Assembly (NCBI GenBank): GCA_903882345.1
Contig: CAIRWO010000127.1
Span: 1 to 6,234 of the forward strand
Origin: Candidatus Omnitrophota bacterium
Lineage (GTDB): Bacteria > Omnitrophota > Gorgyraeia > Gygaellales > Profunditerraquicolaceae
DNA: 6,234 bases
Reading direction: 5' to 3'
A model generated the notes under the pieces. That model saw nothing but the letters and a program-made list of their open reading frames with translations, did not search any database and was not told where the DNA came from. Of this stretch, positions 1 to 5,700 are shown piece after piece. Each line of letters begins with the position of its first letter. The first letter of the stretch is position 1. A program made the position numbers and the translations under genes.

Positions 1-194
1 ATTTTGCGGATGGGTTGGTTTGGTTTCGAGCAGGGCGTAGGAAGCTTGAGCGGGCATGACCCCTTGACGCTTTGCGTCAAGGGGAGCGAAAGCCGACTCC
101 CGAGCGAAGCTCCGCACGCTGGGCGGGGCGAGCGTCCCTGCGAGAAACTAATACAAGCCAGCCGCAGCAAAGTTTGGAGAACTTAAAATACTAG
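1..194. other. GC-rich, inverted-repeat-rich non-coding stretch upstream of the lipid A genes
   Basis: No recognisable gene lies here. Base composition differs from the following genes: positions 101-140 are about 78% G+C by hand count. The word GAGCG occurs four times (48, 84, 102, 130). Several short inverted repeats are visible: the hairpin at 60-84, GGGAG/CTCCC (82-86 with 97-101), GAGC/GCTC around GAA (102-112) and ACGCT/AGCGT (116-120 with 131-135). An open frame from a TTG at 4 to 186 has low-complexity content (runs of S, R, G, P) and no family I recognise, so I treat it as incidental. The stretch could be a copy of a dispersed intergenic repeat or a structured RNA, but copy number cannot be judged from one window. 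The tail of an upstream gene (lpxA would be expected by synteny) is not recognisable. Confidence 0.5.
60..84. repeat. Perfect 11-bp inverted repeat (hairpin)
   Basis: CCCCTTGACGC at 60-70 and GCGTCAAGGGG at 74-84 are exact reverse complements around a TTT loop. No T-run follows on the plus strand (AGCGAAAGCC comes next) and none follows on the minus strand, so it is not a standard intrinsic terminator. It may be the core of a REP-like palindromic element within the GC-rich stretch. It could still stop or stabilise an upstream transcript. Confidence 0.7.
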
Positions 195-206
195 TTGCAA
201 GCGCAT

Positions 207-212
207 AGAGGG
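207..212 (+). promoter_or_regulatory. Ribosome binding site deciding the oxidoreductase start
   Basis: AGAGGG lies 6 bases before the ATG at 219 and 9 bases before the ATG at 222. The longer frame, from a TTG at 195, would place this site inside the coding region and add eight residues ahead of the Rossmann fold. The start at 219 or 222 is therefore preferred. Confidence 0.6.
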
Positions 213-218
213 TTTGAT

Positions 219-1154
219 ATGATGCTGGATATGGATAAACCAAGAATTGCGGTTGTGGGAGTAGGGCATTTAGGCAGTATCCATGCCAAGATATTAAGCA
301 GCATGGATAATTGCCTGTTGGCCGGCGTCTGCGATACGGACAAAAACTGCCTGGAAAAAATCTCCCAGGAGTTTAAAGCAACGGGTTTTAGCGATTATAC
401 CGACCTCTTCGACAAAATCGACGCCGTAATTGTTGCTGTCCCCACAAAACTGCATTATAAAGTCAGCCGCGACTTTTTAGAACACAAAATACATACCTTT
501 GTGGAAAAACCCTTCACTGCTACCCTGGAAGAAGCCGATTCCTTAATTAAGGTCGCAAAGTCAAATAACCTGATCCTGCAGGTCGGCCATATCGAAAGGT
601 TCAATTCCGCCTTCAGCGCGACCCAAAAACTGATCAAAGAGCCGAAATTCATCGAATGCCACCGGCTAAGCCCTTTTCCTAACCGTTCCTTGGACGTCGG
701 CGCTGTGCTGGACATTATGATCCACGATATCGACATCGTCCTCGGCCTTGTTCCCTCTAAAATTAAAAAAATCGAATCCGTGGGCATAAACGTACTTACC
801 CATTTTGAAGATATTGCCAATGCCCGGATCAGTTTTGCAAACGGCTGTGTGGCAAACCTCACCGCAAGCAGGGTGTCGGATGAAATAATGCGTAAAATCA
901 GGATCTTTCAGGAAGACACCTACATTTCCCTTGACTACAAAGAGGCAAAAGCCAGCGTCTATAAAAAAACCGGCCTTACAATCACCAAAGAAGACCTACC
1001 GATTGAAAAAGAACAGCCCCTGCAAAAAGAGATTGCCTCTTTCCTCGATTCTGTAATAAATCATACAGAACCGCTGGTCTCAGGGCCGGTTGCCCGACAG
1101 GCACTGGCAGTGGCGCTGGAAATCCAAAAACAGATATGGCAGCAAAACAGATAA
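219..1154 (+). CDS. Gfo/Idh/MocA-family NAD(P)-dependent oxidoreductase, lipid A-associated (possible GnnA-like)
   Basis: The product is 311 residues from the ATG at 219. An N-terminal Rossmann fold shows GVGHLG at 14-19. The family hallmark EKP is at 96-98, followed by GHIERFN from 123. The C-terminal substrate domain carries DVGAVLDIMIHDID from 159, with the family's usual H169-D170 pair. The gene overlaps lpxB by 19 bases, so the two are almost certainly co-transcribed and co-translated. This oxidoreductase type is known from several phyla between lpxA (or lpxI) and lpxB. The characterised relative GnnA oxidises the 3-hydroxyl of UDP-GlcNAc, and the aminotransferase GnnB then makes the 3-amino sugar for amide-linked lipid A. 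No gnnB is visible here, so that exact reaction is inference; the family call itself is firm. No clear promoter was found upstream, so transcription may come from outside the window. Confidence 0.92.
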   Translation: MMLDMDKPRIAVVGVGHLGSIHAKILSSMDNCLLAGVCDTDKNCLEKISQEFKATGFSDYTDLFDKIDAVIVAVPTKLHYKVSRDFLEHKIHTFVEKPFTATLEEADSLIKVAKSNNLILQVGHIERFNSAFSATQKLIKEPKFIECHRLSPFPNRSLDVGAVLDIMIHDIDIVLGLVPSKIKKIESVGINVLTHFEDIANARISFANGCVANLTASRVSDEIMRKIRIFQEDTYISLDYKEAKASVYKKTGLTITKEDLPIEKEQPLQKEIASFLDSVINHTEPLVSGPVARQALAVALEIQKQIWQQNR

Positions 1155-2278
1155 TCATCGTCTGCGGAGAGGCCTCCGGAGACTTAAACGCAGGCTACCT
1201 GGCCAGGTCAATCAAAGAAATTGATCCGAAGATAAAGATCTCCGGCGTAGGCGGACAGCTCTTACGCAATTCGGGTGCGGAAATATTCTATGATATAAAA
1301 GGCCTCTCGGTAATGGGCCTGTTCGATGTTTTAAAGAAGCTGCCTCTTTTCTTTTCCTTAAAAAAAGCGATCCTGCAAAAAATCAAACAGGAAAAACCGG
1401 ATGGTATAATCCTGGTGGATTTTTCCGGCTTTAACCTGCGGCTGGCTAAAGCAATCAATAAAACCTTACCCGTGATCTACTATGTCAGCCCCCAAGTCTG
1501 GGCATCAAGGCCGGGCCGCGTGAAGACGATCAGGAAATACATTCATAAAATGATCGTATTGTTTAAGTTTGAGCAGGATTTTTACCGCAGCCACGGCATC
1601 GACGCGGACTTCGCGGGCCATCCGCTTCTGGATATTGTCCGGCCGTCAATGGAAAAAGCAGGATTCCTGGCAAAATTTAACCTTTCTAGCTCAAAGACTA
1701 CCATCGCGCTGTTGCCCGGATCAAGACAGTCAGAAATAGAAAATGTGCTGCCGGTTATGCTGGGAGCCGCTAAAATCATCGCCGCTAAGATAAATAATAT
1801 ACAGTTCCTGATCGCAAAGTCTGGACAGGTTGAAGAGAGTATTTACAAGCGCCTGACGCTTCATTTTAATCATGACTTGTGGATTATCGAAAGCATGACT
1901 TACGATTGCCTGAATGCTGCAGATTTTTGCCTGGTCTGTTCAGGCACGGCAACGCTGGAAACGGCAATAATGCAGAAGCCGTTTGCCATAATTTACAAAA
2001 TGAACCCACTCAATTATCTTCTCTACCGGCCGCAGGTCAAGGTCCCCTATATCGGGATGGCCAATATCGTTGCCGGTAAAATGATCGTCCCGGAATTTAT
2101 CCAGTTTAAGGCGACGGCTGATAATATCGCCTCCGCTGCCTTAAAGATCCTCAGCGACCCTGCCGCAGCAGAACAGATGACAAACGACCTGGCGCTAGTG
2201 AAATCCCGCCTCGGTTCAGGAGGCGCTGGTTCCCGCGCCGCAAGGGCCGTCCTAGATTCCATTACTGAACGGCCTTAA
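1136..2278 (+). CDS. lpxB: Lipid-A-disaccharide synthase LpxB
   Basis: The product is 380 residues, the usual length for this GT19 glycosyltransferase. LpxB condenses UDP-2,3-diacylglucosamine with lipid X at the inner face of the cytoplasmic membrane to give the tetra-acylated disaccharide of lipid A. Conserved blocks appear in the expected order: GEASGD at 11-16, the GLSVMGLFDVL segment from 56, VDFSGFN at 94-100, SPQVWA at 118-123, GHPLLD at 161-166, LLPGSRQSEI at 192-201, CSGTATLE at 268-275, and YIGMANIVAG from 305, part of the C-terminal segment that swaps across the domains. The ATG at 1136 sits inside the upstream oxidoreductase gene with only a weak Shine-Dalgarno, which suggests translational coupling. 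The stop codon shares bases with the stop of the convergent gene. Nothing essential appears to be missing. Its presence indicates an LPS-type outer membrane. Confidence 0.97.
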   Translation: MAAKQIIIVCGEASGDLNAGYLARSIKEIDPKIKISGVGGQLLRNSGAEIFYDIKGLSVMGLFDVLKKLPLFFSLKKAILQKIKQEKPDGIILVDFSGFNLRLAKAINKTLPVIYYVSPQVWASRPGRVKTIRKYIHKMIVLFKFEQDFYRSHGIDADFAGHPLLDIVRPSMEKAGFLAKFNLSSSKTTIALLPGSRQSEIENVLPVMLGAAKIIAAKINNIQFLIAKSGQVEESIYKRLTLHFNHDLWIIESMTYDCLNAADFCLVCSGTATLETAIMQKPFAIIYKMNPLNYLLYRPQVKVPYIGMANIVAGKMIVPEFIQFKATADNIASAALKILSDPAAAEQMTNDLALVKSRLGSGGAGSRAARAVLDSITERP

Positions 2279-2679
2279 CCCTTAGTCTTGCTTTCCAGCA
2301 AATCCAAAACTGTATTCATCTTATCTACTAAGGTCTGCACCGCGTCTTTGCTGCGTATGGTTATACGCAAAGAATACTCTCCTTTAATTACCCTGTCTAA
2401 AATCTTTTCCATACGGGGTATCGCTCCCAGGCTACGGTACAACATCACAAAGATAGCCAAAAATAGAAAGGCAATGCCTCCGATCAAAATCAGCAGAAAG
2501 ACGATAAAACTTAGCCTCCATGCAAAAGAATAATGCAAGGCATGCTGGATTGAAGCGACGTAATTTATAAACAGTAAAAAACCCAGAAGCGTAAATCCAA
2601 ACATCCATATCATAAAGACGATAAGCAGCGGAAAGGTAAATTTTGTATTCCAGAATGCCTTGCTTCTTCTCTCTTCCAT
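2275..2679 (-). CDS. Small two-TM membrane protein with C-terminal HAMP-like segment
   Basis: The product is 134 residues. Two hydrophobic segments lie at about 16-41 and 55-81, joined by a short loop of about 13 residues. The tail at about 82-130 resembles a HAMP domain: a proline just after TM2 (AIPRMEKILDRVIKGEY), a middle connector, then a second amphipathic helix (VQTLVDKMNTVLDLLE). HAMP modules usually relay signals from membrane receptors to kinase or chemoreceptor domains. Here nothing follows the HAMP and the loop is too small for a normal sensor, so it would have to act by pairing with another protein or in another role. AAGGAG at 2685-2690 lies 5 bases ahead of the ATG, supporting the start. 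It has its own predicted promoter and converges with lpxB. Specific function unknown; the HAMP call rests on pattern only. Confidence 0.75.
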   Translation of the reverse strand: MEERRSKAFWNTKFTFPLLIVFMIWMFGFTLLGFLLFINYVASIQHALHYSFAWRLSFIVFLLILIGGIAFLFLAIFVMLYRSLGAIPRMEKILDRVIKGEYSLRITIRSKDAVQTLVDKMNTVLDLLESKTKG

Positions 2680-2724
2680 CGTATCTCCTTATTTTGTAAG
2701 ACGAGACCCCTACTTTTATAGTAT

Positions 2725-2753
2725 ATTTTACTGCTGCCGGAATGGCAAGTCAA
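2725..2753 (-). promoter_or_regulatory. Predicted sigma-70-type promoter for the HAMP-like gene
   Basis: Read on the minus strand, TTGACT (2753-2748) is followed after exactly 17 bases by TAAAAT (2730-2725). That is 5 of 6 consensus matches in each hexamer. Transcription would start near 2718, leaving about 38 bases of leader before the ATG at 2679. The -35 box directly abuts the stop codon of the M48 protease gene, so the downstream gene can be expressed separately from that operon. Confidence 0.6.
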
Positions 2754-3875
2754 TTAAAAAATGGCAGACTGCGCTATCCTGATGCGCTCGGCAACGGGAG
2801 GATGGTCAAAAAAGAAAAACTTGATAAGCGGATGCGGGTTTCTATCGGAAAGGTTCTGATCGGAGAGTTTTTCCATCATGGAAATAAACGCCTCTTTCAT
2901 TCCCGTTGCATTCAGGGCGGCGATATCGGCATTTTTTTCAAAGCGGCGGCTCAGGAAATTTTCCAGCGGCTGCATGATGATCCCGAAAACCGTCATATAC
3001 ATTATGATCAGCGGAAAGGCTGCGCTATCCTCAAGTGAAACGAGAGAAAAAAATTTTAAAAACCCGGCGTTGGTAATAAAAATAAGATAAAACAAAAATA
3101 GGGTAGTAAAGGCATTTATCGAAATAAGTTTCCAGAGGTGCTTCATCCGGTAATGGGCGAATTCATGCGCCAATATCACCTCTATTTCATCATAGGAATA
3201 TTTATCTTTTAGTGTATCGGCAAGGATAACCCGCCTTGTCCTGCCCCAGCCGACAAATGCCGCGTTCGCCTTTAAGGTCTTTTTGCTGAAGTCGATCTCG
3301 AAGACGTCCAGTATTTTTACCCGCATCCCTTCCGCCAGTTTTATCAGCCGGTCCCTGAGCACTGCGTCTTCCAGCCGTTTATATTTAAAAAATAGCGGGA
3401 TGATTACTACCGGCATGATTTTCGCCATCAGCAGGCTAAAACACATCCAAAACAAGGCAATGATGCACCACCAGGTACGGGGATTATGCCTTAAGACATA
3501 ATAAAAAGCGCCGAATAGAATCACGCCGATCAGGTAAGATAATATGCCTGCCTTTAACTGGTCGACAAGCCAGGCAGAAGCTTTTTGCTTGGTCAAAGCA
3601 AATTTATGCTCCAGGATAAACGATTGGTAAAAATTAAGCGGGAACGTAAGTATATAGGATAATACGATGATAATAAGCAAATAGGCGGGAAAAACCAAAT
3701 AACCCGGTTTGACAAGGGCGGCTAAAAAATTAGCCAGCGCTGTGGATAAGCCCAGCTTAAGAAACAAAACAATAAGCGCCAAAAGATAAAGCGTATCCGC
3801 AATGGCAAGCGCATACTTAATACGGGAATAGCTTTTGGCCTTATCCAATAAAGCTTGCTTATCCGGCTCAGCCAT
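2754..3875 (-). CDS. M48-family membrane zinc metalloprotease, Ste24/CAAX-protease-like
   Basis: The product is 373 residues. The zinc site is explicit: HEFAH at 237-241 within VILAHEFAHYRMKH, with the third ligand predicted as E313 in SRRFEKNAD, followed by HPLIKFFFFDHPPVAERI from 348, as in Ste24-type enzymes. The N-terminal half is hydrophobic, with membrane segments near 22-42, 58-79, 107-128 and 135-160, and includes the Peptidase_M48_N-like stretch YQSFILEHKFALTKQ (83-97). More hydrophobic segments lie near 251-275 and 285-302. Eukaryotic Ste24 cleaves prenylated CAAX proteins. Bacterial relatives lack that substrate and are usually linked to membrane-protein quality control, so the substrate here is unknown. 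It starts 10 bases after the bL27-like gene with a poor Shine-Dalgarno, suggesting coupling in a two-gene operon. It looks somewhat shorter than typical Ste24 proteins (around 410-420) but intact. Confidence 0.92.
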   Translation of the reverse strand: MAEPDKQALLDKAKSYSRIKYALAIADTLYLLALIVLFLKLGLSTALANFLAALVKPGYLVFPAYLLIIIVLSYILTFPLNFYQSFILEHKFALTKQKASAWLVDQLKAGILSYLIGVILFGAFYYVLRHNPRTWWCIIALFWMCFSLLMAKIMPVVIIPLFFKYKRLEDAVLRDRLIKLAEGMRVKILDVFEIDFSKKTLKANAAFVGWGRTRRVILADTLKDKYSYDEIEVILAHEFAHYRMKHLWKLISINAFTTLFLFYLIFITNAGFLKFFSLVSLEDSAAFPLIIMYMTVFGIIMQPLENFLSRRFEKNADIAALNATGMKEAFISMMEKLSDQNLSDRNPHPLIKFFFFDHPPVAERIRIAQSAIF

Positions 3876-3885
3876 TCTTAACTTT

Positions 3886-4119
3886 TTATTTTAAAGGCTC
3901 AACATTGATAAATGTCCTGACTTTTCCATGCGGAGTCTTTTTCTTGGTAAAATAGACTTTCCCCGGGCAAGTCGCAAATAGCGTGCCGGAACCCTTAACA
4001 TTCTTACCCGCCTTATAAACGTTGATACCTCGAATAACTATTTGGCCTGTCTTTACTGCCTGTCCTCCGGATACTTTAAGCGCCTCATCTTTTTTAGGTG
4101 TAGAAAAACCGCCAGTCAT
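3886..4119 (-). CDS. rpmA: Divergent bL27-family ribosomal protein (possible paralogue)
   Basis: The product is a basic protein of 77 residues. From residue 18 it follows the bL27 core: GGQAVKTGQIVIR (18-30), then YKAGKNVKGSGTLFAT (35-50), then GKVYFTKK and a final RTFINVEP. This corresponds to the GG(E/Q)xVxxGxIIVRQRG...AGxNVGxGxDxTLFA...GxVxF pattern. Normal bL27 begins AHKKGGGSxxNGRDS and reaches the peptidyl transferase centre. Here the start is MTGGFSTPKKDEALKV and that tail is absent. The gene stands alone, without rplU (bL21) or obgE, the usual neighbours. AAGGAGG at 4125-4131, 5 bases before the ATG, is an almost ideal ribosome binding site and fixes the start. It may be a second bL27 paralogue with a special role, or this organism's only bL27. 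The symbol denotes the family only. Confidence 0.82.
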   Translation of the reverse strand: MTGGFSTPKKDEALKVSGGQAVKTGQIVIRGINVYKAGKNVKGSGTLFATCPGKVYFTKKKTPHGKVRTFINVEPLK

Positions 4120-4124
4120 TTTAT

Positions 4125-4131
4125 CCTCCTT
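4125..4131 (-). promoter_or_regulatory. Strong Shine-Dalgarno of the bL27-like gene
   Basis: AAGGAGG on the minus strand, 5 bases before the ATG. The complementary segment TTCTCCTT lies about 50 bases upstream on the same strand (4186-4179), so the site could be masked by pairing within the leader. Confidence 0.75.
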
Positions 4132-4190
4132 AAATGATCCTTGGTATTTACTCGAATAATTCTATTTAGGTAACTGCCAAGGAGAATTTA

Positions 4191-4244
4191 TCTCAAGCCT
4201 GCTTAAAGATTTATAACAAAATCTTTAAGCGCTTAGGCTGGAGA
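4191..4244 (-). promoter_or_regulatory. Long hairpin in the leader of the bL27-like gene
   Basis: A perfect 12-bp stem pairs 4201-4212 (GCTTAAAGATTT) with 4219-4230 around a 6-base loop. It is extended by AGCCT/AGGCT (4196-4200 with 4235-4239), with GCTT bulged on one side, and by TCTC/GAGA (4191-4194 with 4241-4244) after a one-base mismatch, making 21 pairs in all. No T-run follows on either strand, so a classical terminator of the beta-CASP gene is unlikely. It lies between the predicted promoter at 4272-4300 and the start of the bL27-like gene, and so would be part of that mRNA's 5' leader. Its function is unknown. Confidence 0.65.
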
Positions 4245-4245
4245 C

Positions 4246-4255
4246 TGATTAATCA
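4246..4255. repeat. 10-bp perfect palindrome near the predicted promoter
   Basis: TGATTAATCA reads the same on both strands and sits about 10-20 bases downstream of the expected transcription start on the minus strand. It could be a repressor half-site pair or chance in AT-rich DNA. Confidence 0.3.
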
Positions 4256-4271
4256 CGATTAAAAGTGAATA

Positions 4272-4300
4272 ATACTAACACAGAATAATGTTTTAATCAA
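4272..4300 (-). promoter_or_regulatory. Predicted promoter for the bL27-like/M48 unit
   Basis: On the minus strand TTGATT (4300-4295) is followed after 17 bases by TAGTAT (4277-4272), preceded by TGT to give an extended -10 (TGn). Each hexamer matches consensus at 4 of 6 positions, and the spacing and TG support it. Start of transcription would be near 4265, giving a leader of about 145 bases. The -35 lies one base from the stop codon of the beta-CASP gene, so a separate transcription unit is plausible. Confidence 0.5.
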
Positions 4301-4301
4301 T

Positions 4302-5699
4302 TTAAACTAATTCAATCTCTTCGTCTTTAGCGGGTATATAAACATCAAGGCCCGATCGGGACAGCGTATCGGCGAGGATCTGCGACTGGTCTTCTTCTCC
4401 GTGCACCAGGAAGATACGCTTAAGCGGCAGGCAGGCGGAAACGAAATTAACCAGATCGTTCTTATCCGCATGCCCGGAGAGGGCGTTTATGACTACGACC
4501 TCCGCATTGAGTTCGCATTCAACTCCAAAAATCCGCACGAAACGCTGCCTTTCGACAATTTTCCTGCCTAATGTATCTTTTGCCATATACCCTACAACCA
4601 ACACCGTATTCCTGGAATCTTCAATATTATTCTTAAGGTGATGCAGGATCCTGCCTGATTCACACATCCCGCTGCCGGCAATGATCACCATCGGCCGCTT
4701 ATCGACATTAAGCCGTTTGGATTCCTGTTGATCTTTGACAAACCTTAATGATAAAAATTCAAACGGGTTGTCGCCATGGTTTATCGCTTCAGATGTCCGG
4801 TTATTCATATAATCGCTATGATTAACGAACGAATCGGTAATTTCCGTTGCCAATGGGCTATCCACATATATAGGTATAATAGGTATCGCCTTTTCCTTAA
4901 ACAGCTCGTTCAATAAATATATGACTTCCTGCGTACGCTCCAGGCTGAATGCAGGGATAAGAATCTTTCCCCCGCGGCCAATCGTACGGTCGATCACTTC
5001 TTTAAGCCTCACCTTTGCCTGCTCAATGGGTGCATGCACCCTGCCGCCGTAAGTACTTTCCATAATTAAATAATCAAGCCCGGGGGGTATCTCGGGGTCA
5101 TCAAGCATCGGCAGGTTCTTTCTTCCCAGATCCACCGCATAACCTATTCTTACATTACGGTCACGGTCTTGAATGTCCAATACCGCGATACTTGAACCCA
5201 GTATATGGCCGGCGTTAAACAAGGTAACATAAGTGTCTCTTGAGACAAGAAATTTTTTGTCGTATGCAAGAGAATGTATCCTGCGCACGGCATTAGAAAC
5301 ATCTTTTTTCGTGTAAAGTACTTTTACCACCGTAAGCCGGCCCAGCCTTTTATTGATCTTGTTTACGTATTTTACGTCTTCTTCCTGGATCTTCGCCGAA
5401 TCCTCCAACATCAGCCGGCTAAGATCTTTGGTAGCATGGGTAGAATAGATCTTACAACGCAGGCCGTTCTTTACCAGGCTGGGGATATTACCGCAATGGT
5501 CAATATGCGCATGGGAAATAACCAGGGCATTTATTTTACGGGGGTTATAATGAAAAGCGGTATTAAGTTCATAGAAATCGTGGCGCCGGCCCTGAAACAG
5601 CCCGGCGTCAAGCAGGATTTCCGATTTATCGCTTACCACAAGATGGCTTGAGCCGGTAACGGTCTTGGCTGCCCCGAGAAACTTAATCTTTACAGGCAT
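4302..5699 (-). CDS. Beta-CASP metallo-beta-lactamase-fold RNase-like protein (CPSF73/TTHA0252 type)
   Basis: The product is 465 residues, a normal length for bacterial CPSF-like beta-CASP proteins. Metal-binding motifs run in order: HAHIDH at 63-68, H165 in NAGHILGS, D190 in YAVDLGR, then ESTYGGR at 214-220. The beta-CASP insert follows: IPAFSLERTQE (248-258), VDSPLA (279-284), SGMCESGRILHHL (343-355), and the final histidine H410 in SGHAD, with VHGEE at 432-436. Characterised relatives are zinc-dependent RNA endonucleases/exonucleases, so a cytoplasmic role in RNA processing or decay is likely; the substrate is unknown. Most relatives have GDLG in motif 4, whereas this protein has VDLG, keeping the metal-binding aspartate. 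Only one base separates its ATG from the stop of the preceding VTT gene, and its own Shine-Dalgarno is weak and GA-rich, so coupling is likely. Confidence 0.94.
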   Translation of the reverse strand: MPVKIKFLGAAKTVTGSSHLVVSDKSEILLDAGLFQGRRHDFYELNTAFHYNPRKINALVISHAHIDHCGNIPSLVKNGLRCKIYSTHATKDLSRLMLEDSAKIQEEDVKYVNKINKRLGRLTVVKVLYTKKDVSNAVRRIHSLAYDKKFLVSRDTYVTLFNAGHILGSSIAVLDIQDRDRNVRIGYAVDLGRKNLPMLDDPEIPPGLDYLIMESTYGGRVHAPIEQAKVRLKEVIDRTIGRGGKILIPAFSLERTQEVIYLLNELFKEKAIPIIPIYVDSPLATEITDSFVNHSDYMNNRTSEAINHGDNPFEFLSLRFVKDQQESKRLNVDKRPMVIIAGSGMCESGRILHHLKNNIEDSRNTVLVVGYMAKDTLGRKIVERQRFVRIFGVECELNAEVVVINALSGHADKNDLVNFVSACLPLKRIFLVHGEEDQSQILADTLSRSGLDVYIPAKDEEIELV

Positions 5700-5700
5700 A

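Noticed and set aside
1..59. Frame 3 tail (ending LERA then TGA at 57-59) as the end of an upstream gene
   Set aside because: Only about 18 residues are visible and they match neither LpxA nor LpxI C-termini that I can recall, so no call is justified.
4..186. 60-codon open frame from a TTG start, plus strand
   Set aside because: It has a biased composition driven by GC-rich repeats, no ribosome binding site can be seen, it matches no family I know, and the perfect hairpin lies inside it.
184..189. TAAAAT as a -10 box for the oxidoreductase-lpxB pair
   Set aside because: No acceptable -35 sits 16-18 bases upstream; the sequence there is GC-rich (around GCCGCA).
455..862. Antisense 135-codon frame inside the oxidoreductase gene
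   Set aside because: It lies entirely opposite a clearly conserved coding region and shows no family features; it is a shadow frame.
2245..2274. GGCCGT/ACGGCC inverted repeat at the end of lpxB as a bidirectional terminator
   Set aside because: The stem is only 6 bp (8 with a wobble), the loop is 18 bases, and no T-run follows on either strand.
2742..3038. Plus-strand 98-codon frame across the end of the M48 gene
   Set aside because: It is a shadow of the zinc protease coding region, with no ribosome binding site or recognisable domain.
4191..4244. Long hairpin as an intrinsic terminator for the beta-CASP gene
   Set aside because: No U-tract follows the stem on the minus strand and a promoter seems to lie upstream of it, so a leader element fits better.
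5274..5651. Plus-strand 125-codon frame inside the beta-CASP gene
   Set aside because: It is opposite the conserved metal-binding motifs of a well-supported gene and has no recognisable domain.
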